DNA from: Palsa-504 sp963756575
Lineage (GTDB): Bacteria > Actinomycetota > Actinomycetes > Streptosporangiales > Streptosporangiaceae
Reading direction: 5' to 3'
Assembly (NCBI GenBank): GCA_963756575.1
Contig: CAVWOM010000016.1
Location: 496,001-560,000 of the forward strand
Length of the DNA stretch: 64,000 bases
Every line of letters begins with the position of its first letter. The stretch's first letter is position 1. This document shows, one piece after another, positions 8,432 through 16,913 of this stretch. Below the pieces are notes generated by a model. That model ran no database searches. It was not told where the DNA came from and saw only the letters and a program-made list of their open reading frames with translations. A program made the position numbers and the translations under genes.

Positions 8432-9385
8432 TCAGCCTTCGCTTCCGGCGATCGTGGTGAGGGCGTCGAGCCTGCTGCCGCGCTCGCCGCGGGTCAGGAA
8501 GCGGTAGCCGAGATAGCCGATGATGGCGATGACGAACGACATGACCAGCATGATCGTGCCGAGCGCGTTCAGCGCGGGACCGCCGTTGCCGCCGTGCTGG
8601 GTGGAGTAGATGATCACCGACATCGGGGTGTTCCCGGCGTTGGAGGAGAGCAGGTCGACGATGACGAAGTCGTCGATCACGCCCGAGAAGACCAGGATCG
8701 CGCTGGCGAAGATGGCCGGGGCGAGCAGCGGCAGCATGACCCGGCGCATCGTGGCGAAGCGGCCGGCGCCCAGGTCGGCGGCGGCCTCCTCGTACTGTCG
8801 GCCGAGGCCGACCAACCGGGCCTGGACGATGATCGCGGGCCAGCTCACGTTCCAGGTGACCAGGCCGAGGACCTCGGCCCAGGTGCCCAGGTGCACGCTG
8901 GTGAACAGCACCGTGAACACGAAGAACATGGCCACGCCGAAGATCAGCTCCGGGATGACGAAGGACAAGATCATCACGTAGTTGAACGTCGCGGGGATGG
9001 GGCCGCGCCAGCGGTTGATGCCGAGCGCGAAGGCCACCCCGAGCGGGACCGCGATGATCGTGGTCAGCACCGACAGCCGCACGGTCTGGATGACCGCCGC
9101 GTGCAGCTGCGGGTTGTGCCACACCGAGTTGGTCTTGTCCAGGAAGTACCAGTGCCAGGTCAGGCCCTGGTAGGTGGCCTGCGAGCGGCCCTTGTTGAAC
9201 GAGAACAGGACCGCGACGGCGATCGGCACCAGCGACCAGATCAGGTACAGCCAGGTGAAGCCCTCGAGGAACCAGGGGTGACGCCACGGGTTCCTGGGGT
9301 TCCAGCGGCTCATCCGGCGAGCCGCGGGCCGGGGGCCGGCGGAGGCGGGAGCGGGGGCTTCGGCGGGTACGGCGGGAGCGGTCAT
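8432..9385 (-). CDS. ABC transporter permease, PotC-like
   Basis: Inner-membrane permease of the spermidine/putrescine-type (binding-protein-dependent) family. It has about six membrane segments, and the EAA loop is visible as EEAAADLGAGRFATMRRVML. The N-terminus is Ala/Pro rich. ATG 9385 overlaps the stop of the partner permease (ATGA), showing tight coupling. It is the last gene of the aminotransferase-SBP-permease-permease operon. No ATPase follows, so it must use an ATPase encoded elsewhere. Confidence 0.88.
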   Translation of the reverse strand: MTAPAVPAEAPAPASAGPRPAARRMSRWNPRNPWRHPWFLEGFTWLYLIWSLVPIAVAVLFSFNKGRSQATYQGLTWHWYFLDKTNSVWHNPQLHAAVIQTVRLSVLTTIIAVPLGVAFALGINRWRGPIPATFNYVMILSFVIPELIFGVAMFFVFTVLFTSVHLGTWAEVLGLVTWNVSWPAIIVQARLVGLGRQYEEAAADLGAGRFATMRRVMLPLLAPAIFASAILVFSGVIDDFVIVDLLSSNAGNTPMSVIIYSTQHGGNGGPALNALGTIMLVMSFVIAIIGYLGYRFLTRGERGSRLDALTTIAGSEG

Positions 9386-10269
9386 GATGCCACCTGCGAG
9401 GAGCGGTTGGTGGAGATGACGTAGTAGATCATCGGGATGAGGAGTACCAGCAGGAGCAGCAGCGACAGCACCGCGCCCTGGCCTTCCAGGCCGGGCGTGC
9501 CCAGCTGGCCCTGGATCAGGTTGCCGATCATCGACGTGGAGGCGGCGCCGGACATCAGCTGGTTGGTGTAGTAGTCGCCGAGCATCGGCAGCACCGTGAT
9601 GAGCATGCCGGTCAGGATGGGCTGCTTGGACATCGGCAGCGTGATGCGCACGAAGGTGGCGAGCCGCCCCAGGCCCAGGTCGCGGCCGGCCTCGATCAGG
9701 GCCGGCTCGATCCGGTCCAGGCCCGCGTAGAGGACCAGGATCAGGTACGGGATGTAGCCGTAGACCAGGCCGCCGATGACGGTGACGGACTTGCCGCCCA
9801 GCCAGTTGACGGCCGAGATACCGAACCAGGACAGCGCCTTGTTCGCGTACCCGTTCGTCTGCAGCAGGTCGACCCAGGCCAGCATGCGCATCATGTAGCT
9901 GATCCAGAACGGGGCGATGAGCAAGATCAGGAACAGCCCCTTGCGGCGGCCGGAGAAGCGGGCTACGAAGTACGCGGCCGGGTAGCCGATGACCAGGCTG
10001 ATCAGGGCGGCGATGGCGACGTAGAGGACGGTCCGGAGCAGGATCGGGCCGGCGAACGAGGTGCTGCCGAACAGGTCGCGCCAGACGTTGATGACGTTCG
10101 ACGAGCTCCACTCGAACGGGTTCCAGACCGCGATCGGCACCTCGAACAGCCGGTCCAGCTTGCCCATGGCGATCGCGAGCACCGCGTAGAACGGCACGAT
10201 GAACAGCAGCAGCAGCCACAGCACGCCCGGGGTGGCCAGGGCGGCGTAGAAGCCGTTCTTGTTTCTCAT
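9382..10269 (-). CDS. ABC transporter permease, PotB-like
   Basis: A 295-residue permease with six or so hydrophobic segments (GVLWLLLLFIVPFYAVLAIA near the start) and the EAA loop EAGRDLGLGRLATFVRITLP. The SYMMRMLAW segment is typical of PotB-type permeases. ATG 10269 follows gaggaga. It pairs with the PotC-like permease by ATGA overlap. Together with the lipoprotein at 10300 it forms a polyamine/opine-type importer. The substrate is inferred at class level only. Confidence 0.88.
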   Translation of the reverse strand: MRNKNGFYAALATPGVLWLLLLFIVPFYAVLAIAMGKLDRLFEVPIAVWNPFEWSSSNVINVWRDLFGSTSFAGPILLRTVLYVAIAALISLVIGYPAAYFVARFSGRRKGLFLILLIAPFWISYMMRMLAWVDLLQTNGYANKALSWFGISAVNWLGGKSVTVIGGLVYGYIPYLILVLYAGLDRIEPALIEAGRDLGLGRLATFVRITLPMSKQPILTGMLITVLPMLGDYYTNQLMSGAASTSMIGNLIQGQLGTPGLEGQGAVLSLLLLLVLLIPMIYYVISTNRSSQVAS

Positions 10270-10299
10270 GGCGCGGTTCTCCTCATATCACGGGTCCCC

Positions 10300-11562
10300 T
10301 CAGATCCCGTTGCTGACGACGAGCCAGGCCTGCTGCCACAGCGCGTCGGCGTCGACGGGCAGCTGCAGCTCGGATATGCCCCGGCGGAAGTCGGACTGCT
10401 GGACGACGGTGGACGTGAGCGCCTTCGGCAGGATCTGCTCTTTGATCAGCACCTGCGGGGTCACGCCGGTCAGCGGCTGCATGTAGCCGTTGAAGCTGAT
10501 GTTGTTCAGGACGTTCGGCAGGTCGAGGAAGTAGTTGAGGAACTCGTGGGCCAGCACCGGGTTCTTCGCCGAGCGCAGGATGACGTTGGTGTCGTTGGCG
10601 ACCGGGCCGCGGCCGTCGGCCGGGAACCAGTAGCCGACCCGGCTGACCGGGACGCCCTTGGGCATGTAGTACCCGGCCGCGGCCATGTCCCCGGACCAGG
10701 CGTGGTGGATCCAGGTGTCGGCGTCGGGGACCTCGGTGTAGTCGTTGTTGTCGATCCGCACGTTGACCGCGCTGGTGAGCTGCTCCAGCGCCTTGCGCGA
10801 GGTGGCGATCTGGCGGAAGTCGGTGGTGTTGAGGTCGTACAGGCCGTTCTTCAGCAGGCCGAGGCTGATGCCCTCGCGGTAGTCGTCCAGGATCGCGACC
10901 CGGCCCTTGTACTTAGGGTTCCAGAGCAGTTCCCACGGGTTCTTCAGGGCGTAGGGGTTCTCGCTGACCAGGTCCTTACGCCAGGCGATCCCGGTCGTGT
11001 AGATGGTGTACGGCACCGTGTACTGCCAGCCCTGGTCGTAGAACGGGTTGGTGAAGTCCGGCCAGGCCTGGGAGATGTTCGGCAGGTAGGAGTGGTTGAG
11101 CGGCTGGACCAGCTTGGACTCGATGAGCTGGCCGAGCACGTCGACGGTGGCCCCGACCAGCAGGTCATAGGAGAACCCGCCCGGGACGCGCAGCTTGGAC
11201 AGCGCCTCGTTCATCGTGTTGAACGTGGTGATCTGGACCTTGCACTTGAACTTCTTGGCGAAGGAGTTGACCACGTCCTGGTTGATGTAGGCGACCCAGG
11301 TGTAGAGCTGCAGGGTGGCGTCCCGCTCCTGGGGCAGGCTGGATTTGATGGCCGCGTTGCCGGCCGGGACCGGCCACTTGACCGGGTGGTTCGGGCGCGG
11401 CAGCGGGACCGAGCCGGTGCCGGCCAGGGCGGACGAGCACGCCTCGAGGAGGGGCGCGGCGCCGAGGGCGGCGAGCGCGCCCCCGGCGGTGCCGAGGAAG
11501 GACCTGCGGGTGAGCTTCCTGGGGGCGCCGTGGCCCTGCCAGCCTTCTCTCGGGTGCGCCAT
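10300..11562 (-). CDS. Extracellular solute-binding lipoprotein, PotD-like (Tat/lipobox)
   Basis: The N-terminus has a twin-arginine motif (KLTRRSFLGTAGGAL) and a lipobox, PLLEACSS, so it is a Tat-exported lipoprotein. The mature part follows the spermidine/putrescine-binding pattern (LQLYTWVAYINQDVVNSFAK, WQYTVPYTIYTTGIAWRKD). It starts 4 bp after the aminotransferase and precedes the two permeases. The natural ligand could be a polyamine or an omega-amino acid. The adjacent class III aminotransferase favours an amine or omega-amino acid nutrient, but this is inference. Confidence 0.88.
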   Translation of the reverse strand: MAHPREGWQGHGAPRKLTRRSFLGTAGGALAALGAAPLLEACSSALAGTGSVPLPRPNHPVKWPVPAGNAAIKSSLPQERDATLQLYTWVAYINQDVVNSFAKKFKCKVQITTFNTMNEALSKLRVPGGFSYDLLVGATVDVLGQLIESKLVQPLNHSYLPNISQAWPDFTNPFYDQGWQYTVPYTIYTTGIAWRKDLVSENPYALKNPWELLWNPKYKGRVAILDDYREGISLGLLKNGLYDLNTTDFRQIATSRKALEQLTSAVNVRIDNNDYTEVPDADTWIHHAWSGDMAAAGYYMPKGVPVSRVGYWFPADGRGPVANDTNVILRSAKNPVLAHEFLNYFLDLPNVLNNISFNGYMQPLTGVTPQVLIKEQILPKALTSTVVQQSDFRRGISELQLPVDADALWQQAWLVVSNGI

Positions 11563-11566
11563 GGTG

Positions 11567-12946
11567 TCAGCCCTCGGTTCTGGTACTTACGGCTTGGGCG
11601 AAGTTAGCGAAGTTTGCGATCAGGCGGTCGATATCCGCCTCATTGTGCTGCACCGAGATCAGCCACTGCTCGATCTTGCCCCAAGGCGGCAGGAAAACCC
11701 CGCCGTTGTGCTGGTAGAGCCAGTGGGCGTGGCTGTACCGGTCGTCCGTGCCGAGGAAGCCGCGGTAGTTCGTGACCGGCTCGTCGTTGAAGACCACGCA
11801 GCCCTTGGCGCCCGCGGTGACCACGTGCGCGGTCAGGCCGTTGGCCTTGATGGCAGCCTCGATGCCGGCCGCGGCGCGCTGGCGGAGCTGCTCGATGGCC
11901 GCGTACGCCTGCGGCGTGGCCACCTCGGTCAGCATGGCCCGGGTCGCGGCCATGGCCAGCGGGTTGCCGTTGAAGGTGCCGACCATCTCGTAGCCGCCTT
12001 CGGCCACGTGGTTCATGACGGCTTCGGTCCCGCCGATGGCGGCCACGGCCACGCCGCCGCCGAGCGACTTGGCCAGCGTGATCAGGTCCGGCTGGACGTT
12101 CTCGTTCCTGGTCACGCCGCCGGGGCCGACGGTGAGGCCGGTCTTGACCTCGTCGAAGGTGAGCAGGGCGCGGTGGTCGTGGAGCAGCGTCTTGAGCTGC
12201 GCGAGGTAGCCGGGCTGGGGCTTGATGATGCCGGCGTTCATCATCACCGGCTCGAGGATCATGCCCGCGATCTGGCCCGGGTGCTCGTCCAGCAGACGGG
12301 CCACGCTGTCGAGGTCGTTGAACGTGGCGATCAGGGTCAGGTCGGTGATGGCCCGGGGGATGCCGGAGGAGGCGGGGGCGCTGCTGGGCTTCTCCCGCGG
12401 GCCCGCGTCTTCTTCGCCGGGGGCCACGGAGACCTGCACCGAGTCGTGGTGGCCGTGGTAGCAGCCCTCGATCTTGATGATCAGGTCCCGGCCGGTGATC
12501 GAGCGCATGAGGTGGACGGCGTCCATGGTGGCTTCGGTACCGGAGTTGGCGAAGCGCCAGCGCGGCAAGCCGAACCGCTCGGCCAGCTCGGCCGCCACCG
12601 TGATGGCGTCGGGGGTGGGCTGGGCGAAGTGGGTGCCGTTGGCGGCCTGCTCGGTTATCGCTCGCGCGATCGCCGGGTGGGCGTGGCCGGCCAGCGCGGC
12701 GCCGTAGCCCCCGTGCAGGTCGACGTACTCGTTGCCGTCGACGTCCCAGACCCTGGAACCGCGGCCGCGGCTCAGCCAGACCGGCTGCGGGGCGGTGATC
12801 TGCCAGCTGGAGGTGACGCCTCCGGCGAGGTGCCCGGCGGCCTGGGCGGCCAGGCGGGCGGAGGCGGGCTGACGGCGGACGAAGATCTCCTCCTGCGCCG
12901 CGATGATCTCTTTCAGCTTGATGCCGGTGGACAGGTCGGTGCTCAC
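11567..12946 (-). CDS. Class III PLP-dependent aminotransferase, glutamate-1-semialdehyde-aminomutase-like
   Basis: About 460 residues. PLP-fold hallmarks are NSGTEATMDAVHLMR, CYHGHHDS, the cofactor-binding Asp in LLTFDEVKTG and the Schiff-base Lys in DLITLAKSLGGG. HemL-like catalytic features are mixed with those of omega-transaminases, and the genome context (amine importer) argues against tetrapyrrole synthesis. GTG 12946 has gggag upstream. Extending to 13051 would read through the operator and a low-complexity region. A 16-bp perfect palindrome overlaps a -10-like TAGACT just upstream and probably controls the whole operon. Confidence 0.85.
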   Translation of the reverse strand: MSTDLSTGIKLKEIIAAQEEIFVRRQPASARLAAQAAGHLAGGVTSSWQITAPQPVWLSRGRGSRVWDVDGNEYVDLHGGYGAALAGHAHPAIARAITEQAANGTHFAQPTPDAITVAAELAERFGLPRWRFANSGTEATMDAVHLMRSITGRDLIIKIEGCYHGHHDSVQVSVAPGEEDAGPREKPSSAPASSGIPRAITDLTLIATFNDLDSVARLLDEHPGQIAGMILEPVMMNAGIIKPQPGYLAQLKTLLHDHRALLTFDEVKTGLTVGPGGVTRNENVQPDLITLAKSLGGGVAVAAIGGTEAVMNHVAEGGYEMVGTFNGNPLAMAATRAMLTEVATPQAYAAIEQLRQRAAAGIEAAIKANGLTAHVVTAGAKGCVVFNDEPVTNYRGFLGTDDRYSHAHWLYQHNGGVFLPPWGKIEQWLISVQHNEADIDRLIANFANFAQAVSTRTEG

Positions 12947-12965
12947 GTCGGGGACTCCCAGTCTT

Positions 12966-12981
12966 GACTGAACGTTCAGTC
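12966..12981. promoter_or_regulatory. 16-bp perfect palindrome, TetR-type operator
   Basis: gactgaacgttcagtc is a perfect palindrome 19 bp upstream of GTG 12946. On the minus strand it overlaps TAGACT, a plausible -10 for the aminotransferase/ABC operon. This size and symmetry fit TetR-family operators. No tetR gene is adjacent. Confidence 0.6.
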
Positions 12982-13019
12982 TAGGCCTGAGCGGCCGGCG
13001 GCGGCAAGGGGCTGGGACC

Positions 13020-13175
13020 GGGCATCGGGCGCTGGGGCTGGGACCGGGCATCGGGCGCTGGGGCGCTGGGGCGGGCGCTGGGGCGGGCGCGGGCGCTGGG
13101 GCGGGCGCGGGCGCTGGGGCGGGCGCGGGCGCTGGGGCGGGCGCGGGCGCTGGGGCGGGCGCGGGCGCGGGCGGC
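13020..13175. repeat. G-rich tandem repeats
   Basis: A 26-bp unit is present roughly twice (about 13011-13060), followed by about five copies of an 18-bp unit built on gcgctggggcgggcgcgg. The top strand carries dense GGGG/GGG runs, so G-quadruplex formation is possible. Non-coding, between two divergent operons. Confidence 0.8.
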
Positions 13176-13185
13176 GCGAACGAGC

Positions 13186-13233
13186 TGAATCCCGGGTTTC
13201 ACCGCGCCCGCACGCGGTGGAACCCGGGATTCA
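13186..13233. repeat. Long hairpin: 21-bp arms, 6-nt loop
   Basis: Arms 13186-13206 and 13213-13233 pair with one mismatch (G-T wobble) around loop cccgca. It lies between divergent transcription units, so it cannot terminate either coding mRNA. It may be a REP-like element or a regulatory cruciform. Confidence 0.8.
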
Positions 13234-13297
13234 CGACGCGTGAGGGGTTGACCGGGGCTGGCGGCGGAGTTAGCTTATCTGTTATTCGGAAATATTA

Positions 13298-13312
13298 TTT
13301 CACGATACGGAA
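13298..13312. promoter_or_regulatory. Putative IclR/AllR operator, site 1 (NCS2 permease)
   Basis: TTTCACGATACGGAA matches the 15-bp element shared by five purine-gene upstream regions. It lies 57 bp before the permease start and is preceded by a GAAAT-ATT-ATTTC palindrome (13289-13301). Confidence 0.65.
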
Positions 13313-13368
13313 GATAATGGGAGCCGCTGCGAGACGCGCAACCGGCCGATAGCCCGAGTGGAGCTGTG

Positions 13369-14808
13369 ATGTCACTGACCAACGCACCCGAAGCCCAGCC
13401 ACCTGAAGCCGGGGACCGACCCGCGGTTCATCCGGTGGACGAGGTGCTGCCCGCGCCCCGGCTGTTCATCCTGGGGCTCCAGCACCTGTTCATCATGTAC
13501 GCGGGGGCGGTGGCGGTGCCGCTCATCGTGGGCGGGGCGCTGGGGCTGCCGGCGTCCACGATCGGCCTGCTGGTCAACGCCGACCTGCTGGTCTCCGGCA
13601 TCGCGACCGTGATCCAGAGCGTCGGCATCGGCAAGATCTTCGGGGTGCGGCTGCCGGTGGTGGCGGGCGCGACGTTCACCGTGCTCAGCCCGATGATCAT
13701 CGTGGCGCAGAAGTACGGGCTGCCCGCGGTGTACGGCGCGCTGCTGATCTCGGGCGTGTTCGGCCTGCTCATCGCCAAGCCGTTCTCGATGATGGTGCGG
13801 TTCTTCCCGCCGCTGGTGGCCGGCACCGTCATCTGCGTCATCGGGTTGTCGCTGATCGGCGCGGACGTCAGCCTCATCGCCGGGGACGACCCGGCCGCCA
13901 AGGACTACGGGCAGGTCTCGCACATCGCGCTGGCCGGCCTGGTGGTGCTGCTCATCGTGGTCATCACCCGGGCGTTCCGCGGCTTCATCAGCCAGATCGC
14001 GGTGCTGCTCTCGATCATCATCGGGACGCTGGTGGCGTGGCCGATGGGCCTGCTGCACTTCACCGGCGTAGGCGCGGCTCACTGGGTGGGCTTCAGCGGG
14101 TTCTTCCGGTTCGGCCACCCCAAGTTCGAGATCGCCGCGATCTTGTCGATGTGCATCGTCATGCTGGTCACCTACACCGAGTCGACGGCGGACATGCTGG
14201 CCGTCTCGGAGATGGTGGACAAGAAGCTGACGCCGAACGACCTGGCGCGCGGCCTGGCCACCGACGGCCTGTCGGCGGTGCTGGCCGGGTTCCTGAACTC
14301 CTTCCCCGACACCGCGTTCGCGGAGAACGTCGGCCTGGTCGGCCTGACCAGGGTCCGCAGCCGGTGGGTGGTCACCACCTGCGGCGGGCTGCTGATCATC
14401 CTGGGCCTGCTGCCGAAGTTCGGGCAGATCGTGGCCGGCATCCCGGGTCCGGTGATCGGAGGGGCGGCGACCGTGATGTTCGCGATGGTCACCGCGGTCG
14501 GCATCCAGACGCTGCACAAGACCTCGTTCGACGGCAACCACAACCTGCTGATCGTGGCGGTCTCGCTGGCGGTGGGCCTGCTCCCGGCCGTGCAGCCGAG
14601 CTTCTACGAGCACTTCCCCAACGACTTCCAGGTCATCTTCGGGTCCAGCATCACCTCCACCGTGATCGTGGTGTTCACCCTGAACCTGGTGTTCAACCAC
14701 TGGACGCGCCGCCCCAAGGGCGAGTCGGCCGTGTCGGTCGCGGTGCGCGAGGGCGCCGTCGCGGTGAACGTGCCGGACGACGGCGCCCCGGTGGAGCACC
14801 GGGCCTGA
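13369..14808 (+). CDS. NCS2-family purine permease (xanthine/urate type)
   Basis: A 480-residue NCS2 nucleobase-cation symporter with about 12-14 membrane segments. Family signatures are GLQHLFIMYAGAVAVPLIVG, GVRLPVVAGATF, the transport motif YTESTADMLAVSEM and FLNSFPDTAFAENVGLVGLT. The pattern is closer to xanthine/urate carriers than to uracil carriers, because FPDTAFAENVG carries the N-x-G-style purine signature. ATG 13369 is used (GTG 13366 is adjacent). The shared operator and its position beside iclR and the urate/xanthine genes indicate uptake of purines for catabolism. Confidence 0.9.
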   Translation: MSLTNAPEAQPPEAGDRPAVHPVDEVLPAPRLFILGLQHLFIMYAGAVAVPLIVGGALGLPASTIGLLVNADLLVSGIATVIQSVGIGKIFGVRLPVVAGATFTVLSPMIIVAQKYGLPAVYGALLISGVFGLLIAKPFSMMVRFFPPLVAGTVICVIGLSLIGADVSLIAGDDPAAKDYGQVSHIALAGLVVLLIVVITRAFRGFISQIAVLLSIIIGTLVAWPMGLLHFTGVGAAHWVGFSGFFRFGHPKFEIAAILSMCIVMLVTYTESTADMLAVSEMVDKKLTPNDLARGLATDGLSAVLAGFLNSFPDTAFAENVGLVGLTRVRSRWVVTTCGGLLIILGLLPKFGQIVAGIPGPVIGGAATVMFAMVTAVGIQTLHKTSFDGNHNLLIVAVSLAVGLLPAVQPSFYEHFPNDFQVIFGSSITSTVIVVFTLNLVFNHWTRRPKGESAVSVAVREGAVAVNVPDDGAPVEHRA

Positions 14809-14811
14809 GCG

Positions 14812-15972
14812 CTAGGCCGCGCGGAGGGCCTCGATGGTGCCGGCCGCGCCGACGGCGTAGCAGGCGGACGTGGTGACGCAGGTGATGCCGTTCAGGTTCT
14901 GCCGGGCGGGCGCCTTGACCGGCGCGAACTTAGTGCCGGTGGTGGTCCGCAAGATGGTGCCCTTGGTCCCGGCCGTGTAGCAGGTGCGCGCGGCCGGGCA
15001 GGCGATGTCCTCGATGACGAGGCCCGCCGGCACGGTGGCACCCGTTCCGTTCCCGGTGGCGGTGTAACGGGTCACGGAGCTGCCGTCACCGAAGGGGCTG
15101 GAGTTGTTGACCGCGTAGCACAGGTTTTTGGCGGGACAGACGCCCACGTCGGTGACCGGCTCGGAGCAGCCGTCGGCCGGGCAGCCCGGTTCCAGCCGCC
15201 AGTGGCCGCCCGGGACGGGCGTCATCAGCCAGGCGGCGGCGAACCCCTCGTGGCTGCCGATGAGCTGGTTGCCGCCGGCCAGGCACGGCCCGGTCTGAGG
15301 CGCGCAGGCGACCCATTCCAGGGGGTAGCCGTAGAACACGCCGGCGTTGCAGTCCCCGTTGCACACCACGCCGGACGGGATCGCCTGACGGGTCCAGGTG
15401 GTCCCGCCGTTCCTGGTCAGCCACAGGGAGCTGCCGGCGCCGCTGGCTTTGCCGATGGGCGTGGTGTCCCAGCCGCCCGGCAGGGTGGCCACCGCGTAGC
15501 AGGTGCTGGCGCTGGGGCAGGCGATGTCCAGCAGGCCTAGCCGGCACGGGGTCTCCCCTTGCGGATTCGAGGCATCGCCCACGACGCAGCCCGCCAGCGC
15601 GAGCCCGGGGACGTGAACGGGGAGCGTGCGGGCGGCCCAGTGCGCGCCGGCGTCGTGCGTCACCCAGACGGTGGACGGACGGGCGATCACGTAGCAGGAG
15701 GCCCGGCCCGCGCAGGCGACCCGGTACAGCGGCGCCTTGGTCGGGATGGCCTCGTGGTGCCAGGTGCGGCCGCCGTTGGTGGTGGCGAGCAGGGTACCGG
15801 CGTCGCCGACCGCGAAGCAGTGCGCGGCGGTCAGGCATCCGGCGTCGTACAGGGTGTGCGTGGTGCCGCTGTGCTCTGTCTGCCAGGTGGGAGTGGTGGG
15901 GCAGGCGGAGGTCCAGGCCGCGCAGCTAACCATCGCGACGAGGGCTAGCACCGTTGCCAGCATGGTCCTCAT
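14812..15972 (-). CDS. Secreted BNR/beta-propeller-like protein
   Basis: A 386-residue protein with a signal peptide (TMLATVLALVAMVSCAAWTSA). It has at least six imperfect repeats of the form C-x(5)-CYAVG-x-GTI-x-T-NGG-x-W, for example HCFAVGDAGTLLATTNGGRT, LWLTRNGGTTWTRQ and ACYAVGAAGTIEALRAA. Paired cysteines in each blade suggest disulphide-stabilised blades. The Asp-box-like NGGxxW matches BNR/Ycf48-type propellers found in many actinobacterial extracellular proteins. Its role is unknown. It converges on the permease with 3 bp between stops and has no obvious link to purine metabolism. Confidence 0.75.
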   Translation of the reverse strand: MRTMLATVLALVAMVSCAAWTSACPTTPTWQTEHSGTTHTLYDAGCLTAAHCFAVGDAGTLLATTNGGRTWHHEAIPTKAPLYRVACAGRASCYVIARPSTVWVTHDAGAHWAARTLPVHVPGLALAGCVVGDASNPQGETPCRLGLLDIACPSASTCYAVATLPGGWDTTPIGKASGAGSSLWLTRNGGTTWTRQAIPSGVVCNGDCNAGVFYGYPLEWVACAPQTGPCLAGGNQLIGSHEGFAAAWLMTPVPGGHWRLEPGCPADGCSEPVTDVGVCPAKNLCYAVNNSSPFGDGSSVTRYTATGNGTGATVPAGLVIEDIACPAARTCYTAGTKGTILRTTTGTKFAPVKAPARQNLNGITCVTTSACYAVGAAGTIEALRAA

Positions 15973-16004
15973 AGTGACCGTGTTACCACTAACCGCGGGG
16001 CGTG

Positions 16005-16847
16005 TCAGCCCCCGGCACCCTCGGCCGCGATGGTGTCGGAGATCTCGCGGGCGGTGCGCTTGAGCGCGGGCACGATGCGGGCCGCGGCGTCGTCGGTCAT
16101 CCGGGTCTGCGGTCCGGAGGTGGAGATGGCCAGGGAGCCCGGCGCGTCCGGCACGGCCACCGCGAAGCAGCGCACGCCGATCTCCTGCTCCCCCTCGTCG
16201 ACGGCGTACCCCTGCTTGCGGATCACCTCGAGGTGCGCGATCAGCAGGTCGGGGTCGGTGATCGTGGCGGGCGTGTAGGCGGGCATGCCGTCCCGCTCGA
16301 GCAGGGCGCGGGCCTCCCCCGGGGGCAGCTCGGCGAGCAGGGCCTTGCCGACCGCGGTGCAGTGCGGTCGGACCCGGCGGCCCGGCTCGGTGAACATGCG
16401 CATCGAGTGCGGGCTGGGCACCTGGGCGATGTAGACGACCTCGTCGCCGTCGAGCATGGCCAGGTTGGCGGTCTCGCCGGTGGTCCGGACCAGCTGGGAC
16501 AGGAACGGCCGCAGCCAGGTGCCGAGCATCTGGCTGGAGATCTCGCCGAGCCGGATCAGCCGCGAGCCCAGCGCGTACCGTCGCGACGCCTCCTGCCGGA
16601 CGTAACCCCGGTTGACCAGCGTGCGCATCAACCGGTGCACGGTGGGCAGCGGGAGGCCGGAAACCGTGGCAAGCTCGGACAGGCCGAGCGCGCCGCCCGC
16701 GTCGGCCAGCATCTCGAGCAGGTCGAAGGCCCGCTCGATGGACTGCACGCCGCCCGCGGCCCCGGCCACGCCGCGGCCGTTCCCGTGGCGGCCGGCACCC
16801 GCGGGGGCGTCCGCGCCCAGCCCGGCCGCCTGGGTCAAGTCACTCAT
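16005..16847 (-). CDS. IclR-family regulator, AllR-like, of purine/glyoxylate catabolism
   Basis: The winged-helix N-terminal domain (SIERAFDLLEMLADAGGALG, LSELATVSGLPLPTVHRLMR) is followed by the IclR effector domain (HCTAVGKALLAELPPGEARA, GYAVDEGEQEIGVRCFAVAV, ISTSGPQTRM). ATG 16847 was chosen. ATG 16856 in the same frame sits inside the operator at 16851-16865, implying autoregulation at the start of the gene. It is divergent from hyi-glxR-gcl. E. coli and Streptomyces AllR are IclR members controlling allantoin/glyoxylate genes and respond to glyoxylate or allantoin. The effector here is inferred by analogy. Confidence 0.88.
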   Translation of the reverse strand: MSDLTQAAGLGADAPAGAGRHGNGRGVAGAAGGVQSIERAFDLLEMLADAGGALGLSELATVSGLPLPTVHRLMRTLVNRGYVRQEASRRYALGSRLIRLGEISSQMLGTWLRPFLSQLVRTTGETANLAMLDGDEVVYIAQVPSPHSMRMFTEPGRRVRPHCTAVGKALLAELPPGEARALLERDGMPAYTPATITDPDLLIAHLEVIRKQGYAVDEGEQEIGVRCFAVAVPDAPGSLAISTSGPQTRMTDDAAARIVPALKRTAREISDTIAAEGAGG

Positions 16848-16850
16848 GTC

Positions 16851-16865
16851 TTCCATGATACAGAA
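16851..16865. promoter_or_regulatory. Putative IclR/AllR operator, site 2 (iclR itself)
   Basis: TTCCATGATACAGAA directly precedes iclR on the minus strand. It differs from the best site (GTCCATGATACGGAA) at two positions. An overlapping GAA-N7-TTC palindrome is at 16863-16875. Confidence 0.65.
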
Positions 16866-16913
16866 AACACAATTCACCTATCAGAAGACTGCTGAGGATC
16901 AGCCGAGGTGTTC

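Noticed and set aside
12946..13051. N-terminal extension of the aminotransferase
   Set aside because: It would translate the operator palindrome and G-rich repeat. GTG 12946 has a ribosome binding site.
13020..13175. CRISPR-like array
   Set aside because: Units are contiguous with no spacers and low complexity, so this is a tandem repeat.
13372..14799. 475-codon minus-strand frame opposite the NCS2 permease
   Set aside because: Asp/His/Arg-rich shadow. The plus-strand product is a complete membrane transporter.
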